A DNA stretch of 64,000 bases from Marinomonas profundimaris. Its GTDB lineage: Bacteria; Pseudomonadota; Gammaproteobacteria; Pseudomonadales; Marinomonadaceae. The stretch is from the NCBI RefSeq assembly GCF_000508165.1, contig NZ_AYOZ01000060.1:62001-126000 (forward strand), in the 5' to 3' direction. Made by a program: the position numbers and the translations under genes. Shown here one piece after another: positions 21,900 to 30,606 of this stretch. Below the pieces are notes generated by a model. The model was not told the DNA's origin. It made no database searches and saw only the letters and a program-made list of their open reading frames with translations. Numbering within the stretch: position 1 is the first letter of the stretch; each line of letters opens with the position of its first letter.

Positions 21900-22799
21900 T
21901 TATTCTTCATCAAAGGCTGTGGTAAATTGTTTCAATAAAACCTCTTTCGCATGAGCAACCCTTGCTTGCCGTAACGCACTCGACGCCCAGATCAAATAAT
22001 ACTGCACCGTATTTGTTCCGATGGGTGCAGGAATCTCCATCAAATCTCCTTTTGCTATTTGCTCTTTACATAAAAACTCTGGCATGACGGTCCAACCGAC
22101 GCCTTTAATGAGTAGATTACGCAAGGCTCGCAAATCTTGACTGACAACCGTCGGAATAATTTGCTCTGTTTTGATATGATTTTTTAATAACCATTTATCA
22201 ATCAATGACAACTCAAGGTTATACGCGAGCAGCGGAGTATGGCAGATCGCATGAGTTAAATTGTCTGCGGTTATTAGCTGCTGCACAACAGATGGAGCGG
22301 CAACGGCCAGCACTTTACACGTCAAAAGAGTCTCACTTTGCAATCGGCTATCCGTCACAGCGTGTGCTGAAATACCAAGATCACAATGCCCTTCAAGCAG
22401 CATACTCGTGATCATTGGCCCATCGCCAGCATGCATTCTCACTCGAATTCCAGCCTCAATCAGAGGCAATAATTCGCCTGCTAATACTTCAGCCATAAAG
22501 TCAGCATGCCCAATAATTTGCAAAGCCCCCGCAACGCCCACAGAGCGAAACCTCGCTGAAGACAAGGCCGCTTCAGCAGCATCGAGCTTATCTCCAACAT
22601 CCGCGGCCAATTCATCCGCCGCAGAGGTAGGAATAACCCCAATTGATTGACGCTCAAACAAAGGCCGGCCAACAGCCACTTCAAGTCCTGCAATATGTTG
22701 AGAAACCGCAGGCTGAGTGAGGTTCAATGAACGCGCGGCACCACTGATCGAACGCTGCCGATACACCTCAACAAAAGTACGTAAACGAGAAAGCGACAT
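21900..22799 (-). CDS. LysR-family transcriptional regulator
   Basis: 299 residues. The N-terminal winged helix (MSLSRLRTFVEVYRQRSISGAARSLNLTQPAVSQHIAGLE, residues 1-40) is textbook LysR, followed by the linker helix and a periplasmic-binding-like effector domain (about 90-290). It is divergent from the aldehyde dehydrogenase at 22966 with a 166-bp gap, the usual LysR-target arrangement. I infer that it controls that gene. The effector is unknown, perhaps an aldehyde or its acid. Confidence 0.93.
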   Translation of the reverse strand: MSLSRLRTFVEVYRQRSISGAARSLNLTQPAVSQHIAGLEVAVGRPLFERQSIGVIPTSAADELAADVGDKLDAAEAALSSARFRSVGVAGALQIIGHADFMAEVLAGELLPLIEAGIRVRMHAGDGPMITSMLLEGHCDLGISAHAVTDSRLQSETLLTCKVLAVAAPSVVQQLITADNLTHAICHTPLLAYNLELSLIDKWLLKNHIKTEQIIPTVVSQDLRALRNLLIKGVGWTVMPEFLCKEQIAKGDLMEIPAPIGTNTVQYYLIWASSALRQARVAHAKEVLLKQFTTAFDEE

Positions 22800-22965
22800 A
22801 AAACCCCATAAATATATTTATACCCCTAGCAAAATAGCATTGTTAGCGCCCCACCACTATAGGCGATTACTATAAACACATAGCAAATAAGAACGCATTA
22901 AGAGCACATCAATCGTGTCACACTGACGCTTTCAAAGATCATCCGAAATAAAAGAGGAATGGAGA

Positions 22966-24384
22966 ATGACTTTATCAAACACGAAATCTAACCTGTTGAC
23001 GACGCTAAATAGCATGAAGCAATGTCAGCTCACAACAGGCCCGGCTGACGCCAATTTACGCAAAGACCGCTTACAACGCAGTATCTTATTGATTAAAGAA
23101 AACCATCAAGCACTGAGCGAGGCAATGAACGCGGACTTTGGTCACCGAAGTATTTATCAGTCTTCTGTTGCCGACCTCGCCACCACAATAAAAATGCTGC
23201 AGTACTCTATTGATAACCTGTCAAATTGGATGAAAGACGAGCGCATTGAAGAGCCAGCACCTGGTGTACAAGCTTGGATCCAGCAACAACCTCTTGGGGT
23301 AATCGGTATTATTAGCCCTTGGAATTTTCCAATAAACCTTGCGTTCGGCCCTTTATCAGGCGTTTTTGCCGCAGGCAATACTGCAATGTTAAAACCTTCT
23401 GAATTGACACCAAAAACCTCGGCACTATTGGCAAAGTTAGTCAGCCATTACTTTGCGCCAGAAGAGCTTACGGTGATACTCGGTGATGCCGAGGTTGGAC
23501 AGGCTTTTAGCTCACTTCCTTTCGATCACTTAGTCTTTACTGGCAGCACTGCCGTTGGTAAACATGTTATGCGCGCCGCGGCAGAAAACCTTGTTCCTGT
23601 AACGCTTGAGCTAGGTGGAAAATCCCCTGTAATGGTCGATGAAGATGCCGACATCGTTCAGGCGGCAGAGCGAACACTCACGATAAAAACCTTTAATGTT
23701 GGTCAAATCTGCCTTGCACCAGATTACATGCTAATGCCACAGGCAAAAGTCGACACCTTTGTTGAAGCGGCAAAAAGTGTTGTTCAAAACGGTTTTCCTT
23801 GCATGCAAAACAACGCCGATTACACCGCAATCATTAATGAGCGTCACTACCAACGCCTAATTGGTTTGCTTGAAGATGCCACGAACAAAGGCGCAACCGT
23901 CATCAGTCTTGCTCCACAAGGAGAGGTGCCCTACGACAAAACGAACCGCAAAATCGCCCCGCATTTGGTATTAAATGTCACCGACGACATGGCAATAATG
24001 CAGGAAGAAATCTTTGGCCCGTTGCTGCCAATTAAAACCTACTCTCAACCAGAGGAGGCGATAAACTACATTAATGCCAATCCACGCCCATTAGCGGCCT
24101 ATTATTTTGGGAACAACTCACAACATCAGCACGCGTTTGCACACAGCACAACATCGGGCGGTTTAGTGATTAACGATGTAATGACTCACGTTTCCATTGA
24201 AAGCCTCCCCTTCGGTGGCGTTGGCCCTGCAGGAATGGGGGCTTATCACGGCGTTCATGGGTTTAGACGCTTCACTCATGCGAAAGCCGTGGTTTTACAA
24301 AGTGAAGATGGCGCTTCAAACCTAAGACTGCGGGCACCCTATCACGCGATGCAACCCGCGATTGAAGCATTTCTAAATAGCTAA
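22966..24384 (+). CDS. NAD(P)-dependent aldehyde dehydrogenase, coniferyl-aldehyde dehydrogenase type
   Basis: 472 residues, shorter than the ~500 of classical ALDHs and matching the CalB/class-3 group. Key elements: GVIGIISPWNFPINLAFGPL (about 106-125), the cofactor loop FTGSTAVGKHVM, the general-base Glu in TLELGGKSP (near 214), and the catalytic Cys in FNVGQICLAPDYM (near 248). It converts an aldehyde, probably aromatic or medium-chain, to the acid. It is divergent from a LysR gene that probably regulates it. Substrate assignment is by family resemblance only. Confidence 0.87.
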   Translation: MTLSNTKSNLLTTLNSMKQCQLTTGPADANLRKDRLQRSILLIKENHQALSEAMNADFGHRSIYQSSVADLATTIKMLQYSIDNLSNWMKDERIEEPAPGVQAWIQQQPLGVIGIISPWNFPINLAFGPLSGVFAAGNTAMLKPSELTPKTSALLAKLVSHYFAPEELTVILGDAEVGQAFSSLPFDHLVFTGSTAVGKHVMRAAAENLVPVTLELGGKSPVMVDEDADIVQAAERTLTIKTFNVGQICLAPDYMLMPQAKVDTFVEAAKSVVQNGFPCMQNNADYTAIINERHYQRLIGLLEDATNKGATVISLAPQGEVPYDKTNRKIAPHLVLNVTDDMAIMQEEIFGPLLPIKTYSQPEEAINYINANPRPLAAYYFGNNSQHQHAFAHSTTSGGLVINDVMTHVSIESLPFGGVGPAGMGAYHGVHGFRRFTHAKAVVLQSEDGASNLRLRAPYHAMQPAIEAFLNS

Positions 24385-24423
24385 TTCTTCTCACTTTTAA
24401 GCAGCAACAAAAAATCGACATAA

Positions 24424-24461
24424 AAAAAGCGAGCCACCCCATCTGGAATGACTCGCTTTTT
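24424..24461. terminator. Terminator between convergent aldehyde dehydrogenase and fklB
   Basis: AAAAAGCGAG (24424-24433), 18-base loop, CTCGCTTTTT (24452-24461). Both strands have a T run. The loop is long but the placement between convergent genes fits. Confidence 0.8.
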
Positions 24462-24519
24462 CATGCTTTCTTTCAAACGCTATTTTTTAATGCACTGCTT
24501 CGTAAACGACAGCGGTGAA

Positions 24520-25140
24520 TTAAACAACAGCGATTAATTCAACATCAAACTGAAGAACAGAATGAGGTTGGATCATTGCACCAGCGCCTTGAGCACCGTA
24601 CGCTAATTCAGCAGGAATCGTTAGACGGTATTTCGCGCCTTCTTTCATCAACTGAAGACCTTCTGTCCAACCAGCAATAACGCCAGTCAGTGGGAATTCA
24701 ATTGGCTCGCCACGAGCAATAGAGCTATCAAATACTTGTCCGTCTGTTAAACGACCTTCGTAATGGACTCGAACGGTTGCTTCACGGCTTGGTGTTGCAC
24801 CAGTACCTTCTTCAAGAACTTCAAACTGCAAACCACTTTCTGTTGACTGAACGCCATCTTTAGCTTTGTTTTCAGCAAGGAATGCTTCGCCCGCTTGCAC
24901 TGTTTCTTCTGAAGCGGCGCGGCTTTTTTCTTCCATTTTTTGCTGTAATTCAGCAAAAGCGGTTTCTAGCTCTTCACCAGGAACGCGCATTTCTACACCG
25001 TTTAAAGCGTCTTCAATCGCAGCAAAAAGATGCGTTAGGGATAATTCACCAAGGTCGCTACCACGAAGTTGATCACCAATTTGACGACCAATGCCGTATG
25101 CGATTTTTGCTTCATTCGTGTCGAAAGACAGTTCTGACAT
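24520..25140 (-). CDS. fklB: FKBP-type peptidyl-prolyl cis-trans isomerase FklB (FKBP22-like)
   Basis: 206 residues, identical in length to E. coli FklB. The N-terminal dimerisation domain (about 1-90, helical, with LSFDTNEAKIAYGIGRQIGDQL) is joined by a long helix to a FKBP catalytic domain (about 100-206) bearing VRVHYEGRLTDGQVFDSS, EFPLTGVIAGWTEGLQLM, and YGAQGAGAMIQPHSVLQFDVEL. No signal peptide is seen, so it is cytoplasmic. A role in protein folding is inferred from the family. Confidence 0.95.
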   Translation of the reverse strand: MSELSFDTNEAKIAYGIGRQIGDQLRGSDLGELSLTHLFAAIEDALNGVEMRVPGEELETAFAELQQKMEEKSRAASEETVQAGEAFLAENKAKDGVQSTESGLQFEVLEEGTGATPSREATVRVHYEGRLTDGQVFDSSIARGEPIEFPLTGVIAGWTEGLQLMKEGAKYRLTIPAELAYGAQGAGAMIQPHSVLQFDVELIAVV

Positions 25141-25265
25141 GATTACACTCTCTTATTCATTGCCTAAAAAATTGAATGCACATCATAACATAGCCAGAAT
25201 CTCAGAAGATATTCCGCACCCAAAATCTTACGAATCAAAATTTATCTATGAACGCCATAGATTTA

Positions 25266-25284
25266 TTAAATGATATTCATTATC
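25266..25284. promoter_or_regulatory. Candidate Fur box
   Basis: AATGATATTCATTATC (25269-25284) matches 15 of the last 16 bases of the classical 19-bp Fur consensus (GATAATGATAATCATTATC); the first three bases do not match. It lies ~35 bp upstream of the small membrane protein start, a promoter-proximal position. Its hexamers also fit the NATWAT repeat description. Confidence 0.7.
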
Positions 25285-25318
25285 ATCTAAGTGTTCGTTA
25301 TTCATTTTGGAGCGCACC

Positions 25319-25540
25319 ATGAAAACCAAGAACTATATTCCACAACCCCAAAGAGACAACAACGGCAAAAAATCGACAGACTACTGGGGAATGCTATTTG
25401 TTAGCTTTATCTTTTTGTCTTCAATAAGCTGCTTTTTATTCGCTAACAATATCGATCGGCAACCATCTCGCAGCGTATCCGACTCAGAGAAAGTCATAAG
25501 CAACCCGATGGTTGACCTAGATCAGAAAAGTAAAAGCTAA
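25319..25540 (+). CDS. Small single-pass membrane protein, unknown, behind a Fur box
   Basis: 73 residues from ATG 25319. GGAG at 25309-25312 with a 6-base spacer decides this start, because an upstream TTG (25307) would overlap the ribosome site. A polar N-terminus (MKTKNYIPQPQRDNNGKKS) is followed by one hydrophobic segment (about residues 23-43, GMLFVSFIFLSSISCFLFA) and a polar C-terminus with repeated Ser/Asp. I do not recognise a family. The Usp gene follows after 39 bp and is probably cotranscribed. The Fur box suggests iron-responsive expression. A role in iron handling is speculation. Confidence 0.7.
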   Translation: MKTKNYIPQPQRDNNGKKSTDYWGMLFVSFIFLSSISCFLFANNIDRQPSRSVSDSEKVISNPMVDLDQKSKS

Positions 25541-25579
25541 AAGGAATAAGCTGTAGGTACATAAAAAGAGGATCTTGTC

Positions 25580-26062
25580 ATGCTACCTAAAATAAAGACT
25601 ATTGTTTACGCTTGCGATTTAGAAAATCAAACACAATCTGCCATGGAGCTCGTCTTAAGTTTGGCCAAGACAAACCAAGCTAAGATAATTTTGATGCATG
25701 TCATGGAGCCGCTAAACACCCAAGCGTCCAACATGATTAATAATTACATTTCAGCAGAAGTCGTGGCTTCTATGCGTAAAGACGCACAAGAAGACATCCA
25801 TACCCGAATGAAAACCATGCTGTCAGACTACATGACAAAATATGAAGATGAGCTCTCTGCTCTTGAGTTCCCGCCGGAAACATTAAGCGTAAGCGGTGTC
25901 CCTTCAGACTGTATTCAAGATACAGCAAAAGAACATAATGCTGACCTGATTGTTATGAACAGCAGAACACACAGTCGATTAGGCCAAATGATCTTAGGCT
26001 CTACAGCAAACAAGGTCATACACAGCAGCGCCATTCCTGTGCTCGTCGTACCAATAAAATAG
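25580..26062 (+). CDS. Universal stress protein (UspA family)
   Basis: 160 residues, one Usp domain. The N-terminus IKTIVYACDLENQTQSAMELVLSLA replaces the usual hVhVDxS strand. The C-terminal GSTANKVIHSSAIPVLVVP is typical, but the first glycines of the ATP-binding GxxGx9GS motif are changed (SRTHSRLGQMILGS). ATP binding is therefore uncertain. The insertion around residues 45-75 (NNYISAEVVASMRKDAQEDI) is common in the UspA-like group. It is probably cotranscribed with the preceding small membrane protein and so may share its Fur box. Confidence 0.88.
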   Translation: MLPKIKTIVYACDLENQTQSAMELVLSLAKTNQAKIILMHVMEPLNTQASNMINNYISAEVVASMRKDAQEDIHTRMKTMLSDYMTKYEDELSALEFPPETLSVSGVPSDCIQDTAKEHNADLIVMNSRTHSRLGQMILGSTANKVIHSSAIPVLVVPIK

Positions 26063-26101
26063 CGCATTGCTCTAGCCACACTACCCTCTGTTAGATACAC
26101 T

Positions 26102-26121
26102 TACTGTATATATAACCAGTA
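26102..26121. promoter_or_regulatory. Candidate LexA (SOS) box overlapping the topB translation start region
   Basis: TACTGTATATATAACCAGTA contains CTGT-N8-CCAG against the gammaproteobacterial LexA consensus CTGT-N8-ACAG, and its outer TA...TA flanks and AT-rich centre also match. It sits within a larger perfect inverted repeat, ATACACTTACTG (26095-26106) and CAGTAAGTGTAT (26117-26128). The repeat ends 2 bases before the topB ATG at 26131, so the RNA could also hide the start. Confidence 0.55.
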
Positions 26122-26130
26122 AGTGTATTT

Positions 26131-28125
26131 ATGATTCTTTATATTGCAGAGAAACCCAGCCTTGCCCGTGCCATTGCAAGCGCACTTCCTACACCTCAGA
26201 AAAAAGAAGAAGGCTGCATTTGGCTTCCGAATGGCGATTGCATCAGTTGGTGTATCGGCCATTTACTAGAGCAAGCAGAACCGCATCAATACAATCCTGC
26301 TTTTAAAGCTTGGAACCTAGATCACTTACCCATTATTCCAACAGACTGGCAATGGCAAGAAAAAGCCAACACAAAAAAGCAACTGGGCGTTCTGAAAAAA
26401 CTCATTAAAAAAGCCACTCACTTAGTCCATGCGGGTGATCCAGATCGTGAAGGACAACTATTGGTCGATGAGGTACTTCATTACACAAAAGTACCGGCAC
26501 AAAAGCTCAAAACCACCCAACGTCTGTTAGTGAATGATTTAACCCCTTCTGCTATCAAAAAAGCACTCAATAATTTACGAGCGAACAGTGAGTTTTCTGC
26601 CCTATCCCGTTCTGCACTTGGTCGAGCGCGTGCCGATTGGTTATTTGGTTTAAATTTAACCCGAGCCTATACTATTAAAGGCCGACAAGCAGGCTATCAA
26701 GGCGTGTTATCGATAGGCCGAGTTCAAACCCCAGTATTAGGTCTGATTGCCGCTAGAGACAAAGAAAGAGAAGCTTTCATTGCGAAAGATTTTTATCAGG
26801 TATGGGCAACCGTTAAGACCGAGCAAGATATCGAATTTCAAGCCAAATGGTTGCCAAGCGAATCATGCCAACCTTATATGGATGAAGAAAATCGCGTACT
26901 AAGTTTGCCTCTCGCGCAAAATGTAGCCAAACGCATCACGAATAAACCAGCGGTTGTAATGAACGCCGATTACAAACAAAAGAAACAAACTGCGCCTTTA
27001 CCTTACAGCTTATCTGCACTTCAAATTGATGCGGCAAAGGCCTTCTCTCTCTCTGCTCAGCAAGTTTTAGATATTTGCCAAACCCTGTATGAGCGACATC
27101 AGATGATCACCTACCCAAGGTCTGATTGTCGATATTTACCCACTCAACAACACAAAGATGCACCTACTATTATTACCGCGTTAACGCGTTCAGGCGGAGA
27201 AATTCAGCAAGGTGCAGAAAACGCAGACGCAACACGCAAAAGCAAAGCGTGGAATGACAAACAAGTTTCAGCTCACCATGCCATCATTCCCACGACACAA
27301 GCACACAAAGTAACCGCTCTAAATAAAACCGAAGCCTTAGTGTTTCACCTTATTGCTCGACAATATCTGATGCAGTTTTACCCAGAATACGACTACCTTT
27401 CATCGTACATTAGGTTAGAAATTGAAGGCGGCCACTTTGAAGCAAAGGGTAACACCCCTATTTCACTGGGTTGGAAAGCGCTTTTACCCGCAAAAGCAAA
27501 AAACGCCGAGCCGGATGAAGAAAGCCAAAACACGCTGCCAAAGTTAACCAAAGGGGAAAACTTATGGTGCACAAAAGGACAGGTCCAAGAAAAAATCACC
27601 ACACCACCCGCGGCATTCACCGACGCCACCTTACTTGCCGCCATGACGGGCATTAGCCGATTTGTGACAAATAAAGACATTCGAGCCATTTTAAAAGAAA
27701 CCGATGGTTTAGGAACCGAAGCCACGCGCGCCAGTATTATAGAGCTTCTCTTTAAGAGGAATTTTTTAGTTCGACAAGGGAAACAAATTCACGCTAGCCA
27801 GACAGGACGTGCATTTATTGATTGCCTGCCTTTACAGCTGGTGACACCGGATATGACCGCACAATGGGAATCAGCACTCAACGGGATTAGCCTTGGCGAA
27901 GCCAGCTACCAAGATTTCATGATCAACTTAGAAGAAAACCTAAATCAGCTATTGAGCGCCTCGCGCGAGATGCCTACCTCCGCTTTACAGAATTTACCAG
28001 CGCCAACAAAAAGCCCTTTCGCCAAACGAAAAAGCACCGCCAATAGAAAATCGACTGGCGCTCGAAAAAGCACTGGACTAAAAGCCGCCCCAAAAACAAA
28101 AAGACGCACAAAAGCGTCTTCTTAA
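26131..28125 (+). CDS. topB: DNA topoisomerase III
   Basis: 664 residues (E. coli TopB 653). Type IA enzyme that decatenates replication and recombination intermediates. The N-terminal Toprim domain has the acidic DPDREGQ motif (about residues 103-109). The active-site Tyr is in ITYPRSDCRYLP (near 330). The GLGTEATRA motif follows near 528. The C-terminal ~38 residues are a lysine/arginine tail with three RKST-type repeats and no zinc fingers. The start ATG at 26131 lacks a strong Shine-Dalgarno and is preceded by a perfect inverted repeat with an SOS-like core. This suggests damage- or structure-dependent expression. Confidence 0.95.
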   Translation: MILYIAEKPSLARAIASALPTPQKKEEGCIWLPNGDCISWCIGHLLEQAEPHQYNPAFKAWNLDHLPIIPTDWQWQEKANTKKQLGVLKKLIKKATHLVHAGDPDREGQLLVDEVLHYTKVPAQKLKTTQRLLVNDLTPSAIKKALNNLRANSEFSALSRSALGRARADWLFGLNLTRAYTIKGRQAGYQGVLSIGRVQTPVLGLIAARDKEREAFIAKDFYQVWATVKTEQDIEFQAKWLPSESCQPYMDEENRVLSLPLAQNVAKRITNKPAVVMNADYKQKKQTAPLPYSLSALQIDAAKAFSLSAQQVLDICQTLYERHQMITYPRSDCRYLPTQQHKDAPTIITALTRSGGEIQQGAENADATRKSKAWNDKQVSAHHAIIPTTQAHKVTALNKTEALVFHLIARQYLMQFYPEYDYLSSYIRLEIEGGHFEAKGNTPISLGWKALLPAKAKNAEPDEESQNTLPKLTKGENLWCTKGQVQEKITTPPAAFTDATLLAAMTGISRFVTNKDIRAILKETDGLGTEATRASIIELLFKRNFLVRQGKQIHASQTGRAFIDCLPLQLVTPDMTAQWESALNGISLGEASYQDFMINLEENLNQLLSASREMPTSALQNLPAPTKSPFAKRKSTANRKSTGARKSTGLKAAPKTKRRTKASS

Positions 28126-28165
28126 TAAATCCATTTTCACGAACTAATTCACTGATGCCTTTTAC

Positions 28166-28786
28166 CTAACCAAGAGCAAGCCAAGCACCAACACCTATCA
28201 TTAATGTCCCCGCAATACGGTTCATGATTCGTACATTACCACTTTTCATTAAAATGGATTTAAGGGTTCTTCCACCAGCGGCATAAATAATCAAGCAAGT
28301 CAGTTCAAGCGTCAGAATAATCGCAATAAGAACAATTAGCTGGCTCGCTAAAGGGCGGCTCGCGTCCAAAAAAGGCGGCAATAATGCAACAAAGAACGCC
28401 CAACCTTTTGGGTTCGCAATCGCGGTCACAAACCCTTGTGATATCAAATCTATTCGTGACGCTGGCTTGGTATTATCCGTGTCCATTTTAATCGCCATTT
28501 TGCCTTTTGAAAGCCACATCTGCAGACCAATAAAAGCCAGATAAGCCCCACCGACGTATTTCAAAACCATAAACACACTAGGATAATTTAATAACAAAGC
28601 CGCAACGCCGATAGCAGACAAGATAGCCACACTTGCCACACCAACTAGCTCACCCAACATCATCCATAGTGCACGCTTGACACCAATCGTCATGCCTAAT
28701 GTCATGGCCAGTGTCATGCACATACCTGGCGTAATGGACACAAAAAAGAAGGTTGGTATGAAAGCAGAAAGCAATGCTAGGTTCAC
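28166..28786 (-). CDS. LysE/RhtB-family amino-acid exporter
   Basis: 206 residues, six predicted membrane helices. The family N-terminus FIPTFFFVSITPGMCMTLAMTLGMTIGVKRA contains the conserved TPGP-like turn (here SITPGM) and the GxxxG packing. FVTAIANPKGWAFFVALLPPF is the second conserved region. Members export homoserine, threonine, leucine or lysine. The substrate cannot be told. No terminator separates it from the upstream gene at 28908, which is on the same strand with a 121-bp gap. Confidence 0.9.
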   Translation of the reverse strand: MNLALLSAFIPTFFFVSITPGMCMTLAMTLGMTIGVKRALWMMLGELVGVASVAILSAIGVAALLLNYPSVFMVLKYVGGAYLAFIGLQMWLSKGKMAIKMDTDNTKPASRIDLISQGFVTAIANPKGWAFFVALLPPFLDASRPLASQLIVLIAIILTLELTCLIIYAAGGRTLKSILMKSGNVRIMNRIAGTLMIGVGAWLALG

Positions 28787-28907
28787 AAAGAGATCCTTAT
28801 CAAAATGAAGTTAGATTAGATGTGAAAATCTCACGACTGGTGGGAAGTAGCAAGCAGAAGATACACACTAAAATTGAAAGTGCCAACTTTGAAACAAACT
28901 AAGAGTA

Positions 28908-29690
28908 TTAAAAGCGTTTTTTACCTTGGAACGTCGAATCTTCGATGAATTTGCTCCACTCATCATCCAACTCACCTTCACCTTCGTTTTCCATACTCTT
29001 GCTAATTTCTTCTTCTGCTTTCTGCAAGGCAAGGTCGTCTTCAATTTCTTTCAGCAGGTCTTTCAGTTTTTGAATGGATGTTTGAGCCTCAGGCAAGTCT
29101 TTGATTGGCGTAAGCTGAGACAAGGCCTCTTTGTACATATCGACAGCGGTTTCCATCTGTCCGCTCAAAAAGGCTTTTCGAGCTAGATTAGCATGATAAT
29201 CAGAACTGACTTTATAGTGATAAAAATTCATTAATTTACTGTATCGATGAACGACATCAGAATCGATGGATTTTTCTTTTTGAGCCGTGATTAAAAACGA
29301 CTTAAAGGATTCAAATAAACGCTTTACTTCGACGATGAGCAATTCGTCATTCATCGGCTTAGCGCGTCTTTTCTGTTTACTCGTTTGAAATTCTGACATC
29401 TCTTCCGCCAAATGACCGCGACGACGAGCCTGTGTCGCATCCGGTTGAAGCGCGATTAACTGATCGTATATGGTAATCAAGCGCGCAAACAACCAAAGGC
29501 GCATATCTTTAGGCTGATATTGTGGTGGTATCTCATCAAGGTATCGACGCACTTGACGTAATTGGTTATTGAGCATTGCTACTTTTCGCAATTTCTCCAA
29601 TCGTGCCTGCTCTTTTAGCTGCAGAAATATTGCAAAGGCAATAAATCCGCCGATAACGAGCAAAAGTACAGTGATGGTAACGGCTGTCAT
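28908..29690 (-). CDS. Membrane-anchored helical protein, unknown; paralog of the 29775 gene
   Basis: 260 residues. One N-terminal membrane segment (about 4-23), then an all-helical, charged cytoplasmic or periplasmic domain. A TPR-like unit is visible near residues 183-215 (NLARKAFLSGQMETAVDMYKEALSQL), followed by a coiled-coil and an acidic end with the basic tail GKKRF. The arrangement, including the position and wording of the TPR-like unit, parallels the gene at 29775-30461. I do not recognise a named family. Both genes are on the same strand 84 bp apart and are probably cotranscribed. Confidence 0.8.
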   Translation of the reverse strand: MTAVTITVLLLVIGGFIAFAIFLQLKEQARLEKLRKVAMLNNQLRQVRRYLDEIPPQYQPKDMRLWLFARLITIYDQLIALQPDATQARRRGHLAEEMSEFQTSKQKRRAKPMNDELLIVEVKRLFESFKSFLITAQKEKSIDSDVVHRYSKLMNFYHYKVSSDYHANLARKAFLSGQMETAVDMYKEALSQLTPIKDLPEAQTSIQKLKDLLKEIEDDLALQKAEEEISKSMENEGEGELDDEWSKFIEDSTFQGKKRF

Positions 29691-29774
29691 AAGATACGTA
29701 GTTTACCTAAATAAGGTTGAAATCAGAGTAACGTGTATTCTGCTTCCAAAGGACAATGTAATAAAACGAACAAC

Positions 29775-30461
29775 TTACTTCAATTCGGATTCTGGCTTCT
29801 CTTTTTTTGCAAATAATACGTTTTCAACATCCTGTATTTTGTTTTTTAGCCGTGTCATTTCTCTTTTAGACTGAGTCACGGAGGCATTTTTTTCCATAAT
29901 AGATAATGCAATACGATACTTTTCTAATGCCTGACCTTTCTTGTTGTTGTCCATATCCATGCCCGCTTGTTTAACAAGCAAATCACGATACGCCAAAGCA
30001 TGAGCATATCGCGCCAATGCAATATGATGTCTTATTATCGCTCGGCTTGCGCCGTAATTCTCTGGAATATTTCGCACTTCTCTTAGTATGCATTGAAGCG
30101 CGCCATGAATTTGATCAAGCTGTTCTTGGTTCCCCACACGACCTTTAGAAAGTATATGCTGTTTGGATTTTAAGTCAGATAGCGTATGGTCAAGATAGGC
30201 TTTTTTTAAGACAAATGACGATTGATAATTAGCATTGGTAAGCTGACCAACAACATCCAGTAGATATTCGAAGAAAAATACTTTTGTCTCTACTGTTAAA
30301 TAACGGTCAGAAACCATTTCTAATGAATACAGCAACCGCTCGCTACGCTTCGACAAACGTGACAACAGCTTCTCTTTTAGTATTCTTTGTTGCTTTCTCC
30401 ATCGCAAAAAAGCAGGAAGCAGACAACAAATGAATAAAACAACCGCGACTAAGACCAACAT
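29775..30461 (-). CDS. Membrane-anchored helical protein, unknown; paralog of the 28908 gene
   Basis: 228 residues from ATG 30461. A TTG at 30497 would add 12 residues in front of a membrane segment, so the ATG is preferred because it places the hydrophobic segment (about 1-17) at the N-terminus. The rest is helical and charged (RWRKQQRILKEKLLSRLSKRSERLLYSLEMVSDRY...). The C-terminal part NNKKGQALEKYRIALSIMEKNASVTQSKREMTRLKNKIQDVENVL corresponds to the TPR/coiled-coil part of the 28908 protein. Function unknown; the pair may form a heteromeric membrane-linked complex. Confidence 0.8.
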   Translation of the reverse strand: MLVLVAVVLFICCLLPAFLRWRKQQRILKEKLLSRLSKRSERLLYSLEMVSDRYLTVETKVFFFEYLLDVVGQLTNANYQSSFVLKKAYLDHTLSDLKSKQHILSKGRVGNQEQLDQIHGALQCILREVRNIPENYGASRAIIRHHIALARYAHALAYRDLLVKQAGMDMDNNKKGQALEKYRIALSIMEKNASVTQSKREMTRLKNKIQDVENVLFAKKEKPESELK

Positions 30462-30552
30462 GTTTATATTTACTACTTCTAAACAGTTATCTAACAATGA
30501 CTTGCTTAAAAATAAGCCATCTACTTTTATATAACACTGACGAGTCTATGAA

Positions 30553-30592
30553 AACAAAAAAAGACCAGAAAATCTGATCTTTTTTGTTTTAT
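30553..30592 (-). terminator. Rho-independent terminator of the PiT gene
   Basis: AGACCAGA (30564-30571), loop AAA, TCTGATCT (30575-30582) with one C-A mismatch, flanked by A and T tracts. On the minus strand it is followed by a long T tract and lies 15 bp past the PiT stop. Confidence 0.8.
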
Positions 30593-30606
30593 TTTGAGAA
30601 TGGCGT

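Noticed and set aside
25307-25318. TTG start for the small Fur-box protein
   Set aside because: It overlaps the GGAG site, so ATG 25319 with a 6-base spacer is better.
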